From positions 1-64,000 of the forward strand of contig JADZBH010000018.1 of NCBI GenBank assembly GCA_020852175.1: 64,000 nt of DNA. The letters are read 5' to 3'. This document shows, piece after piece, positions 56,075-64,000 of the stretch (position 1 is its first letter; each line of letters starts with the position of its first letter). Source of the DNA: Bryobacterales bacterium. Its GTDB lineage: Bacteria; Acidobacteriota; Terriglobia; Bryobacterales; Bryobacteraceae. A program made the position numbers and the translations under genes. The notes beneath the pieces are model-generated. The model did no database searches. It had not been told where the DNA came from and saw only the letters and a program-made list of their open reading frames with translations.

Positions 56075-59000
56075 GTGGGATCGAATCGTCTTGTCTGGCT
56101 GGCGCTGCTGGCCAGCACTCTCAATGTTGGCCTTTGGGCTCAGTCGTTTACCGGCAGTGTGAACGGACAGGTTTCGGATGCGACCGGGTCCGCTGTAGGC
56201 GACGCCAACGTTTTGGTGACCGACCGCGACCGCGGCACGGCGTTCCGGGCCCTCTCGGATGGCTCCGGCCGGTTCGTCGTCACGGCCCTGCCGCCAGGGA
56301 ACTATGTCCTCACGGTCGAGTCGCCTGGGTTCAAGAAATTCGCCAGTGAAGGATTTGCCGTCGCCGTTCAGGAGCAGCGCACGGTGAACGTGAAGCTGGA
56401 GGTGGGCGATGTCTCGACCACGGTGGAGGTGGCGGGCTCGGCCGCGCTGGTGAACACCACGATCGCGAACCTGGGCCAGGTGATCGAGAACAAGTACATT
56501 CTGGAGTTGCCCAACCTGGGGCGTAACTCGATGAGCCTGTCTTATCTCACGCCGGGCGTGGTTGGCTCGGGCGGGCGGCGGGGCGACAGCAACACGAATT
56601 TCAGCGCCAACGGCTCGCGCAACTCCACCTCCGACGTGCTGATCGACGGCGCGACGGTGGCCACGGTGGAGCAGAACTCCGGCATCACCGATCTGAAATT
56701 CTCGCCTTCGGTGGACGTGGTGCAGGAGTTCAAGATGCAGACGAACTTCTTTTCCGCCGAGTACGGCCAAACCGGCGGCGCCGTGGTGAACATGGTCACC
56801 CGCTCGGGGACCAACGATTTCCACGGAACGGGTTACTACTTCATGCGCGATGCGAAGTTGAACGCCAACGACTGGTTCTCCAACCGGGCCGGACGCGCCA
56901 TCCCTTCGTTCCACCGCGACCAGTTGGGCGGCGTGCTCGGCGGGCCGGTGATCCGCAACAAGACCTTCTTTTTCGGCGCCTACGAGTACACGACGCAGGA
57001 GAGCCCAACCAGCCAACAGGCCACGCTGCCGACAGCCGAGCAACTGACTGGCGACTTCTCGAAAACCTTCAACGCCTCGGGCCAGTTGATGCAGCTCTTC
57101 GATCCGTACAACACCACCACGAACGCGGCCGGTACCATTTTGCGAACGCCGCTGGCGGGCAACCTCGTTCCTGCCTCCCGCATGAATCCGGTGGCGCTCA
57201 AAGCGCTCTCCTTCCTGCCTAAGGCCAACCAGCAGGGCACCGTGTTCACGAACGCCAACAACTGGTTCAACCAGGGCATCAACACGAGCACGGCGCACCA
57301 GATCACGGCCAAGGGCGATCACAATTTCAACCAGGCCAACCGCGTCAGCGGGCGCTGGAGCAACCAGCGCAGTAACGGCGGGAACCCGAACCTGTTCGGC
57401 GACGGCAACCCGGCCTACTTCACCGGCGGCACGAACTTCACGCGCACGCAGTCCATGGTGGCCGACTACACGCGCGTGATCAGCGCCAGCACGCTGTTCG
57501 TGTTCCGTTACGGTTATACCTACTCCAACTACGGCCGCAAGCCGTTCTTCGACACGTTCGATCCGACCACGCTCGGCTTCGCACCAAACCTGAAAGAAAA
57601 CGCCACCAACCTGGTGTTCCCGCGGTTCGGGCCGGCCGGATTCACGGAGTTTGGCACGTCTGGCTATTGGATCATGGACCGTCAGGAAGCCGTGCATCAC
57701 TGGTCGGGCTCGCTCAGTAAGTTCATTGGCGCGCACAACCTGAAGGTAGGCGGCGAACGGCGCTACAACCGGCTTGACTATTCGCAGCCGGGCCATCCTT
57801 CGGGGAACTACAGCTTTTCGCGCAACGTCACCTGCGCGGACCGGTTCACCTGCCCCGGCAACCAGGGCAACGGTCTTGCGTCGATGCTGCTGGGCTGGAC
57901 CACGGGCAGCAACTACCACATCGAGCCCAAGGCATTTTCGCGTTCGGCCTACTGGGGGTTCTACGTGCAGGATGACTGGCGGGTGACCAGCAAGCTCACC
58001 ATCAACCTTGGCCTGCGCTATGACTTCGACGTGCCGCGCTGGGAACTGGAGAACCGGTACAGCTATTGGGATCTGGACGCGCAGTCGCCGGTGAAGGCGG
58101 CGGGGTACGATACGCGCGGCGTCATCAAGTTCGTCGACGACAAGAGGCGTTCGCCGTTCATCGCCGACCGCAACAACTGGCAGCCGCGCCTCGGTTTCGC
58201 TTATGCGCTGGACTCCAAGACCTCCATCCGCTCCGGCTACGGCCTGTTCTACACGCTGTCGCGAGCCACGGTGTTTGGCCGTCCGGGCACGGGCTTCACC
58301 ATCAACTCGCCTGTGAACTGGTCGCTGGACGGCAACGCCACGCTGAACACGCAACTGAACAATCCGTTCCCGAACGGCGTGCTGCGGCCGCAGGGAAGCA
58401 GCGAAGGCGATGCCACGCTGCTGGGCTTTGGCGCGGGTACGATTCTGGGGAGCAACAACCGCAATCCCGAGTACCATTCCTGGAACTTTTCGATTCAGCG
58501 CGAGTTGCCGCTGCAATCGGTGATCGAGGTGAACTATACGGGCAGCCGCGGCACGCACCTGTTCATGCCGGTCACGACGTTGTCGCCGCTGGCGCCGCAG
58601 AATTGGGGCCTGGGGCGGACGGCGTTGAACCAGTTGGTGCCGAATCCGTTGTATGGCCAGATCACGGATTCCCGCTCGGCGTTGAGCCTGCCGACGGTGA
58701 CGCGCGTACGCACGCTGCGGCCGATGCCTCACTTCGACGGCACCAGCGTCGGCCAGGCCGAACCGGCGCGGGGCGACTCGAACTATCACGCTCTGCAACT
58801 GAAGTGGGAGAAGCGGTTCAGCCGGGGTCTGACGATGCTGACGCACTACACCTGGTCGAAGATGATCGACAACGTGTCGCACAGCTCGGGCAACGTCTCC
58901 TGGCTGGGCGGTTCCACGTCGCTCCAGAATATCTGGGACCTTCGCGGCGAACGCGCCTTGTCGGCCCATGACATCGCCGGGCGCTTCGTGCTCACCGGCT

Positions 59001-59521
59001 CCTACGAGTTGCCATTCGGCCACAAACGCCCGTTCGGCTCGGACATGAACCGGGTGCTGAACTGGTTCGTGGGCGGGTGGAACGTGAGCGGCGTCTTCCT
59101 GAAACAGAGCGGCATGCCGCTCCAGGTGACCCAGTCCGGCGGCGCGATCTGGGACGGCACGCAGCGGCCGAACCTGGTGGGCGACCCCAGCACCTCGGGG
59201 CGCATGCAGGACCGTTTGAACGGCTACTTCAACCGGGCCGCTTTCACGCAACCGGCGCCTGACGTGCCGGGCAGCGCGCCGCGCGACCTGAACTACCGGG
59301 GTCCGGGCATCAGCACGCTGGACGCCGCGCTGCTCAAGAGCGTGAACATCCGTGAAGGCCATCGCATCGAAGTCCGGCTGGAGGCGACCAACGTCACCAA
59401 CACGCCCATGTTTGGCGATCCGGCAAGTTCGTTCGGCGCCACCAACTTCGGCCAGATCACCGGCCTGCGCAGCGGCGTCGGCCCGCGCAACATGCAGTTT
59501 GGCTTGAAGTATTACTTCTGA
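56075..59521 (+). CDS. Oar-like TonB-dependent receptor with carboxypeptidase-regulatory domain
   Basis: The GTG at 56075 is five bases after GGGAGG and gives 1148 residues with a signal peptide (to about GLWAQ). Residues 24-110 are a CarboxypepD_reg-like beta domain (GSVNGQVSDATGSAVGDANV), followed by a plug domain (VLIDGATVATVEQNSGITDL and AEYGQTGGAVVNMVTRSGTN) and a long outer-membrane barrel ending in aromatic FGLKYYF. Such receptors are numerous in Acidobacteriota and probably import large organic substrates by the TonB system. The substrate is unknown. The neighbouring hydrolase genes suggest a role in organic matter use. Confidence 0.92.
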   Translation: MGSNRLVWLALLASTLNVGLWAQSFTGSVNGQVSDATGSAVGDANVLVTDRDRGTAFRALSDGSGRFVVTALPPGNYVLTVESPGFKKFASEGFAVAVQEQRTVNVKLEVGDVSTTVEVAGSAALVNTTIANLGQVIENKYILELPNLGRNSMSLSYLTPGVVGSGGRRGDSNTNFSANGSRNSTSDVLIDGATVATVEQNSGITDLKFSPSVDVVQEFKMQTNFFSAEYGQTGGAVVNMVTRSGTNDFHGTGYYFMRDAKLNANDWFSNRAGRAIPSFHRDQLGGVLGGPVIRNKTFFFGAYEYTTQESPTSQQATLPTAEQLTGDFSKTFNASGQLMQLFDPYNTTTNAAGTILRTPLAGNLVPASRMNPVALKALSFLPKANQQGTVFTNANNWFNQGINTSTAHQITAKGDHNFNQANRVSGRWSNQRSNGGNPNLFGDGNPAYFTGGTNFTRTQSMVADYTRVISASTLFVFRYGYTYSNYGRKPFFDTFDPTTLGFAPNLKENATNLVFPRFGPAGFTEFGTSGYWIMDRQEAVHHWSGSLSKFIGAHNLKVGGERRYNRLDYSQPGHPSGNYSFSRNVTCADRFTCPGNQGNGLASMLLGWTTGSNYHIEPKAFSRSAYWGFYVQDDWRVTSKLTINLGLRYDFDVPRWELENRYSYWDLDAQSPVKAAGYDTRGVIKFVDDKRRSPFIADRNNWQPRLGFAYALDSKTSIRSGYGLFYTLSRATVFGRPGTGFTINSPVNWSLDGNATLNTQLNNPFPNGVLRPQGSSEGDATLLGFGAGTILGSNNRNPEYHSWNFSIQRELPLQSVIEVNYTGSRGTHLFMPVTTLSPLAPQNWGLGRTALNQLVPNPLYGQITDSRSALSLPTVTRVRTLRPMPHFDGTSVGQAEPARGDSNYHALQLKWEKRFSRGLTMLTHYTWSKMIDNVSHSSGNVSWLGGSTSLQNIWDLRGERALSAHDIAGRFVLTGSYELPFGHKRPFGSDMNRVLNWFVGGWNVSGVFLKQSGMPLQVTQSGGAIWDGTQRPNLVGDPSTSGRMQDRLNGYFNRAAFTQPAPDVPGSAPRDLNYRGPGISTLDAALLKSVNIREGHRIEVRLEATNVTNTPMFGDPASSFGATNFGQITGLRSGVGPRNMQFGLKYYF

Positions 59522-59545
59522 TCCGCCACACGCGCCAGAAACCGG

Positions 59546-59576
59546 AGAGCCTCGCCCAAGGGCGGGGCTCTTTCTT
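59546..59576 (+). terminator. Rho-independent terminator after the TonB-dependent receptor
   Basis: AGAGCCTCGCCC and GGGCGGGGCTCT form a stem of about 12 pairs (one G-T), with a tiny loop (the innermost pairs must open), followed directly by TTTCTT. It begins 25 bases after the receptor stop and is the clearest terminator I see in the window. Confidence 0.8.
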
Positions 59577-59600
59577 ATGGCAGCGGGCCGCCATCCGTTC

Positions 59601-59606
59601 TACACT
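59601..59606 (+). promoter_or_regulatory. -10-like box TACACT, leaderless arrangement
   Basis: TACACT (four of six) ends six bases before the ATG at 59613. If used, transcription would begin at about the start codon. No ribosome site is present. Confidence 0.3.
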
Positions 59607-59612
59607 CACCGT

Positions 59613-60863
59613 ATGCATGTTCCCCGTCTTGCCGCCGCGGCCTTTGGGCTGCTCGCACTTCTCTCCGCGCAAACTCCTCAATATGACCTGCTGATCAAAG
59701 GCGGCACGGTCATCGATCCCAAGAACAACCGCAACGCCGTGCTCGACGTCGCCATCGCCGGCGGCAAGATCGCCCGCGTGGCGGCGGACATCCCGGAGGC
59801 GCAGGCGCGCCGCGTGGCCAACGCCCGCGGCTACTACGTCACGCCCGGCCTCATCGACATTCACGCCCACGTCTACGCCGGCACAGGCGACAAGGTGCTG
59901 GCTGGCGACCAGAGCGTCTATCCCGACGGCTTCAGCTTCCGCACTGGCGTCACGACGCTGGTGGACGCCGGCACTTCCGGCGCCGTGAACTTCGCCGACT
60001 TCCGCGACCGCGTCATCGTGCGCGCCCAAACCCGCGTGCTGGCCATGTTGAACATCGTCGGCACCGGCATGGGTACGCTGCCGGAGAGCGATACCGGCGG
60101 CATGAGCGTCGAGAACACGATCCGCGTGGGCAAGGCCAACCCGGCGCTGGTGGTCGGCATCAAGACGGCTCACTATTCGCACAAGGACTGGACCGCCGTG
60201 GAGCGCGCCGTGAAGGCGGCCGAGGGGCTGAACGTGCCCGTGATGGTCGATTTCGGCAACAACCATCCGGAACGGCCCATCGGCACTTTGTTCATGGAAA
60301 AACTGCGGCCCGGCGATCTCTACACGCATTGCTTCAGCGGGCTGAGGGATGAGATGGTCGATGGCAAGTTGAATGCATCGATGCTCCAGGGCCGTCGGCG
60401 CGGCATTTTGTTCGATGTCGGCCACGGCGGCGGCAGTTTTTCATGGCATGTGGCCCATGCCGCCAAGGCGGCGGGCTTCTGGCCGGATACGATTTCCACA
60501 GACCTGCATACGGGTTCGATGAACGCCGGTATGAAGGACATGGCCACCACGATGTCGAAGATGCTTGTGCTCGGCATGCCGCTGGACAAGGTGATCGACG
60601 CCTCCACATGGGCCGCGGCCAAGGCCATCAAGCGCGCCGAACTCGGCCATCTCACGGAAGGCTCCGAGGCCGATGTAACGGTGCTCTCGGTGGACGCGGG
60701 CAAGTTCGGCTATGTCGATAGTTTTGGTTCGCGCATGGACGGCAACAGGAAGATCACGGCGCAGCTTACCGTGCGCGCCGGCAGGGTGGTGTACGACCTG
60801 AACGGCATCTCCGCGCCCGACTGGACGACTGTGCCGGCACGCCGCCCGCGCCGCCCCCAGTAA
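59613..60863 (+). CDS. Exported amidohydrolase/deacetylase-family metalloenzyme
   Basis: The 416-residue protein, from the ATG at 59613, has a signal peptide (LAAAAFGLLALLSAQ) and an amidohydrolase fold. LLIKGGTVIDPKNNRNAVLD and the metal motif GLIDIHAHVYAG near residue 80 open it, followed by VVGIKTAHYSH, LYTHCFSG, FDVGHGGGSFSW and TISTDLHTG as likely ligands, then the C-terminal beta sandwich (LGHLTEGSEADVTVLSVDAG). Members hydrolyse cyclic amides, N-acyl amino acids or dihydropyrimidines; export makes a scavenging role likely. The exact substrate is unknown. Confidence 0.88.
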   Translation: MHVPRLAAAAFGLLALLSAQTPQYDLLIKGGTVIDPKNNRNAVLDVAIAGGKIARVAADIPEAQARRVANARGYYVTPGLIDIHAHVYAGTGDKVLAGDQSVYPDGFSFRTGVTTLVDAGTSGAVNFADFRDRVIVRAQTRVLAMLNIVGTGMGTLPESDTGGMSVENTIRVGKANPALVVGIKTAHYSHKDWTAVERAVKAAEGLNVPVMVDFGNNHPERPIGTLFMEKLRPGDLYTHCFSGLRDEMVDGKLNASMLQGRRRGILFDVGHGGGSFSWHVAHAAKAAGFWPDTISTDLHTGSMNAGMKDMATTMSKMLVLGMPLDKVIDASTWAAAKAIKRAELGHLTEGSEADVTVLSVDAGKFGYVDSFGSRMDGNRKITAQLTVRAGRVVYDLNGISAPDWTTVPARRPRRPQ

Positions 60864-60903
60864 ACGCCGCGGGTCCACCCGTCCGTGCAGCCTCCGGGAT
60901 AGC

Positions 60904-61737
60904 ATGGGAATAGCCATGGAATCGAGTGTGAAGGCAACCGTACGCGAGCGCTACGGCGAGGCGGCCCGGAAGGTATTGGAGAACGTCCAGACCGGCGGCT
61001 GCTGCGGTTCCGCCGGGTCCGCGCCGCTGGGCGCGCACGATCCCATCACGGCCAATCTGTACGATGCCGGGCAGGCCGGACAGATTCCGGAAGCGGCGAT
61101 GCTGGCCTCGCTTGGCTGTGGCAATCCGACGGCTCTGGCCGAGTTGCGGCCCGGCGAGACTGTGCTCGACCTCGGCTCCGGCGGCGGAATCGACGTGTTG
61201 CTGTCGGCCCGGCGCGTGGGGCCCGAAGGCAAGGCGTATGGCCTCGACATGACCGACGAAATGCTGGCCCTGGCTCACGAAAACAAGGCCAAGTCCGGGC
61301 TCTCCAACGTCGAATTTCTCAAGGGGGAAATTGAACGGATTCCGCTGCCGGACGGTTCGGTGGATGTGATTCTCTCCAACTGCGTGATCAACCTTTCGGC
61401 GGACAAGGACCGGGTGTTGCGGGAAGCCTTCCGCGTGCTGAAGCCGGGAGGCCGGCTCGCCGTTTCCGACGTGGTGACGCGTGGCGCCATCCCGCCGGAT
61501 ATCCGGCGCAGCGTGGAACTCTGGGTGGGGTGCATCGCCGGTGCATTGGACGAAAGCGAGTACCTCGGCAAGTTGGCCGCGGCCGGCTTCGCCGATGTTT
61601 CGATTGAGCCGACGCGCGTGTACAAAGTGGAGGACGCGTGTGCCTTCCTTGCCGGACAGGGGATCGACGCCGATGCCATCGCGCCGCTGGTGGACGGCAA
61701 GTTCTACAGCGGCTTCATCCGCGCCCGCAAGCCTTAG
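60904..61737 (+). CDS. arsM: Arsenite methyltransferase ArsM-like
   Basis: The 277-residue protein (a second ATG at 60916 is an alternative start) has the SAM site [20 protein letters not shown] and the arsenic-binding cysteines Cys72 ([10 protein letters not shown]), Cys160 (SNCVINLS) and Cys210 (WVGCIAGAL). Cys33-Cys34 in GGCCGS is also typical. ArsM adds methyl groups to arsenite, giving less toxic or volatile products. No arsR, arsB or arsC gene is adjacent, so it stands alone. Confidence 0.9.
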   Translation: MGIAMESSVKATVRERYGEAARKVLENVQTGGCCGSAGSAPLGAHDPITANLYDAGQAGQIPEAAMLASLGCGNPTALAELRPGETVLDLGSGGGIDVLLSARRVGPEGKAYGLDMTDEMLALAHENKAKSGLSNVEFLKGEIERIPLPDGSVDVILSNCVINLSADKDRVLREAFRVLKPGGRLAVSDVVTRGAIPPDIRRSVELWVGCIAGALDESEYLGKLAAAGFADVSIEPTRVYKVEDACAFLAGQGIDADAIAPLVDGKFYSGFIRARKP

Positions 61738-61767
61738 GCGCGCCCCCGCGCCGCCGGGCGATGCGGA

Positions 61768-61773
61768 TACAAT
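61768..61773 (+). promoter_or_regulatory. -10 box TACAAT, near-leaderless arrangement
   Basis: TACAAT (five of six) ends nine bases before the sulfatase ATG at 61783, with no ribosome site between. It is the same box and nearly the same spacing as at 1848-1853. Confidence 0.4.
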
Positions 61774-61782
61774 GCTGGCGTC

Positions 61783-63078
61783 ATGCTTCGCCGCACCTTT
61801 CTGCAAGCCGCGCCCCTGGCCGCCGCTCAAGGCGCCAGACGCCCGCCCAACATCGTCTTCTTCCTTTCCGACGACATGGGGTACGGCGATCTGGGCTGCT
61901 ACGGCTCGCGCGAGATCCGGACGCCGCACATCGACCGGCTGGCCCGGCAGGGCGTGCGCTTCACCTCGGCCTATGCCAACGGTCCGGTGTGCACGCCCAC
62001 GCGCACGGCGTTTCTAACAGGACGTTACCAGCAGCGCTTCGGACCGGCGCTGGAATGGGCGTTCGGGCCGGCCAACAACAAGACGGCCGGGTTGCGGCCC
62101 GAGGACAGCGTACTGCCTCGGGGGCTGCGGCCCCTTGGGTATAAGAGCGCCTGCATCGGCAAGTGGCACGTCGGTTGGAGCCCGCAATTCCGTCCGCCCG
62201 CGCATGGCTTCGATGAGTCGTTCGGCATCCTGCTGGGCAACGCCGACATGTACTCGCACAAGTACCACGACGGTTCCGGCGATTTGTGGGAGAACGGCGA
62301 GCCGGTGCGGCGCGAAGGCTACCTGACGGAGTTGATCGCCGGCAAAGCCGTCTCCTTTGTCGAACGCCACGCGGGTTCGCCATTCTTTCTTTATGTGCCA
62401 TTCAACGCAGTACACTGGCCGTTTCAATCGCCAGGCCGCCCCGCCGATATCCGCACGCCGCAAAACTGGCGCGACGGAGAGCGGGCCGATTATGTGCGTA
62501 TGACCGAGGCGATGGACGCCGCGGTGGGCCGCGTGATGGACGCGCTGGCACGCAAGGGCCTGGACCGCGACACGCTGGTGATCTTCACCAACGACAATGG
62601 CGGCGAGCGTCTTTCCGACAGCGGTCCTTTGTTTCATGTGAAGGGCACGGTGTTTGAAGGCGGAATCCGGGTGCCCGCCATCGCCCGCTGGCCCGGCAGG
62701 ATTCCCGCCGGCCGCGCCACGGCGCAGCAGGCGATCACGATGGATTTCACGGCCACCATACTGGCCGCCGCCGGAGCCGCCGCGCCCGCGGGCATCACCC
62801 TGGACGGCGAAGACCTGATGCCCGTGCTGGCCGGTCGCGCGCCCGTGCATGAGCGCTCATTCTTCTGGCGGGTGCGCCAGCCGGGACGCCATCAGTTGGC
62901 CGTGCGGCGCGGGCGTTGGAAGTATATCGACGACAACACGGGAAACCGGGGGTTCCCCGAGCTGCTCTTCGACATCGAGGCCGACCCGGGCGAACGCCGC
63001 AACCTCTATTACCGCCATCAGGACATCGCCCGTTCGTTGCGGGCCGAGGCATTGCGCTGGGAGGCTTCGGTATCCTAA
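61783..63078 (+). CDS. Cys-type sulfatase, probably exported
   Basis: The 431-residue protein starts with a short Tat-like leader (LRRTFLQAAPLAAAQGA) and the alkaline-phosphatase-fold motif NIVFFLSDDMGYGDLGCYG with two metal Asp residues. VCTPTRTAFLTGRY contains the CxPxR signature, in which Cys70 is converted to formylglycine. GKWHVGW and FTNDNGGERLSDSGPLFHVK are further active-site segments. It removes sulfate esters from sugars or other organics. An anaerobic or FGE-type maturase is not visible here. Confidence 0.92.
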   Translation: MLRRTFLQAAPLAAAQGARRPPNIVFFLSDDMGYGDLGCYGSREIRTPHIDRLARQGVRFTSAYANGPVCTPTRTAFLTGRYQQRFGPALEWAFGPANNKTAGLRPEDSVLPRGLRPLGYKSACIGKWHVGWSPQFRPPAHGFDESFGILLGNADMYSHKYHDGSGDLWENGEPVRREGYLTELIAGKAVSFVERHAGSPFFLYVPFNAVHWPFQSPGRPADIRTPQNWRDGERADYVRMTEAMDAAVGRVMDALARKGLDRDTLVIFTNDNGGERLSDSGPLFHVKGTVFEGGIRVPAIARWPGRIPAGRATAQQAITMDFTATILAAAGAAAPAGITLDGEDLMPVLAGRAPVHERSFFWRVRQPGRHQLAVRRGRWKYIDDNTGNRGFPELLFDIEADPGERRNLYYRHQDIARSLRAEALRWEASVS

Positions 63079-63083
63079 CGGCC

Positions 63084-64000
63084 ATGTGCCGTTTCTTGCT
63101 TGTTCTTGCGTGCCTGCCGCTGCTGGCTCAAAATCCGGTGGCGGAATTAAACAGCCTTTATCGCGAGTATTACGAGTTCAGACTGCGGGAGTTCCCCGAG
63201 AGCGCCACGAGCGCGGGCCGCACGGAGTACAACGGCCGCTGGACCGACTGGTCTCCCGCCGCCGCCGAACGGCGCCGCGCCTCCTACCGCGTCTTCCTCG
63301 AGCGCGCCGGACGTCACACGACGGCTGCGCTGCCGGCTGGAGAGCGCCTGAACCACCGGCTGTTCATCGACACGCTCGAACGTGAGTTGTCGACCTTCGA
63401 CCTCGACTCTTACTACATGGCGGCCAGCCACTATGGCGGCGTCATTCGCGGCGTTCCGTCGGCTTTCGAATCCGCGCCCTCGCGGACCGTCAAGGATTTT
63501 GAAGACCGCATCGCACGGCTGGAAGCCGCGCCGGCGCTGATGGATGGCATGATCGCGGCGGCCCAGGAGGGACTGCGGCGGAAGTTGCAGATGCCTCGCC
63601 GCAGCGTGGAACTGGCCGCGGGCATCTATGCGTCGCAGGCCGAATCCGACCTCGCGCGCGCTCCGATGTTGAAGGCGTTTCGCGAGATGCCCGCGTCGAT
63701 TCCCGAAGCCGGCCGCGCCCGGCTGCGCGTCCGCGCGGAACGGGCTTACCGGGAATCCTACCTGCCCGCCTGGCGCAAATTCGCCGGTTATCTGCGTGAC
63801 ACCTACTCGCCGGCCACGCGTACCACGCTTGGCATGAGCGGCAACTACAATGGCGCCGAACTTTACCAGGCCCTCATCCGCGAGCATACGACCACCAAGC
63901 TCAGCGCACGCGAAATCCACGAGACCGGACTGCGTGAAATGGAGCGTCTGCAAAAGGCGATGGCGGAGATCCGGCGATCGGCGGGTTTCACCGGATCGGC
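63084..64000 (+). CDS. DUF885 family protein, cut by window end
   Basis: The frame is open from the ATG at 63084 to the window edge, 305 codons. It begins with a signal peptide (RFLLVLACLPLLAQN) and continues with the DUF885 N-terminal pattern: YYEFRLREFPESATSAG, FIDTLERELSTFDLD, then SYLPAWRKFAGYLRDTY and LYQALIREHTTTKLSAREIH. Members are exported zinc-dependent peptidase-like proteins with a C-terminal HExxE-type motif, which would lie outside the window. The start follows the sulfatase stop by five bases, so the two are in one operon. Confidence 0.87.
   Translation, partial: MCRFLLVLACLPLLAQNPVAELNSLYREYYEFRLREFPESATSAGRTEYNGRWTDWSPAAAERRRASYRVFLERAGRHTTAALPAGERLNHRLFIDTLERELSTFDLDSYYMAASHYGGVIRGVPSAFESAPSRTVKDFEDRIARLEAAPALMDGMIAAAQEGLRRKLQMPRRSVELAAGIYASQAESDLARAPMLKAFREMPASIPEAGRARLRVRAERAYRESYLPAWRKFAGYLRDTYSPATRTTLGMSGNYNGAELYQALIREHTTTKLSAREIHETGLREMERLQKAMAEIRRSAGFTGS

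Noticed and set aside
56051..59362. 1103-codon frame antisense to the TonB-dependent receptor
   Set aside because: The composition is rich in Arg, His, Val and Ala as expected for the reverse strand of GC-rich coding DNA, and the plus strand encodes an unmistakable receptor.

Overview
The window is a GC-rich, densely packed bacterial chromosome segment. The gene families point to Acidobacteriota, probably the Bryobacterales/Solibacter lineage: several Gfo/Idh/MocA oxidoreductases (one with a Tat-type signal), a large Oar-like TonB-dependent receptor with an N-terminal carboxypeptidase-regulatory domain, an acidobacterial-type VWFA protein, sulfatase and DUF885 proteins, and a sdhC-A-B set with a one-subunit cytochrome b anchor. 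This assignment is inferred from protein families; there is no rRNA in the window.

Layout. 1-966: right part of an IS3-family insertion sequence, cut by the window edge, whose probable right end runs into a small zinc-ribbon gene. 1678-1753: tRNA-Lys(CTT). 1865-4495: tandem Gfo/Idh/MocA genes. 4458-8566 (minus): succinate dehydrogenase/fumarate reductase sdhCAB plus a small membrane protein. 8634-10568 (minus): HpcH/HpaI aldolase and another oxidoreductase. 10731-16433 (plus): small membrane protein, rhomboid protease, VWFA protein, receiver-only response regulator, metallo-beta-lactamase-fold hydrolase, and an oxidoreductase/sugar-isomerase pair. 16468-19974 (minus): class III aminotransferase, methyltransferase, YraN, GalT. 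20128-27070 (plus): YkgJ-like protein, then the flagellar basal-body and export operon flgBC-fliEFGHIJ behind a near-consensus sigma-54 promoter. 27081-29992 (minus): modB-modC-fmdE-like-thiE/tenI. 30058-41537 (plus): exported hypothetical protein, an APS kinase with a degenerate ATP-sulfurylase-like N-terminus, and a complex I operon nuoC-D-I-J-K-L-M-N-H that lacks A, B, E, F and G. 41697-45634: DUF2461, murB, malQ. 45667-50676 (minus): subtilisin-like peptidase, CHAT protease, a small protein and an unknown protein. 50751-55937: exported MsrA, cupredoxin-like lipoprotein with a di-heme peroxidase, purS, glmS, yjbQ. 56075-64000 (plus): TonB-dependent receptor, amidohydrolase, ArsM, sulfatase and a DUF885 protein cut by the window end.

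Functionally the window mixes core energy metabolism (complex I membrane arm, succinate dehydrogenase), motility, cell-wall precursor supply (glmS, murB), molybdate uptake and periplasmic redox defence with uptake and breakdown of complex organic matter. The most unusual locus is the subtilisin/CHAT two-protease cassette at 45.7-50.7 kb. Across the window, many first genes of operons have a TANNNT -10-like box 6-14 nt before the start codon and no Shine-Dalgarno sequence, suggesting leaderless or near-leaderless transcripts.
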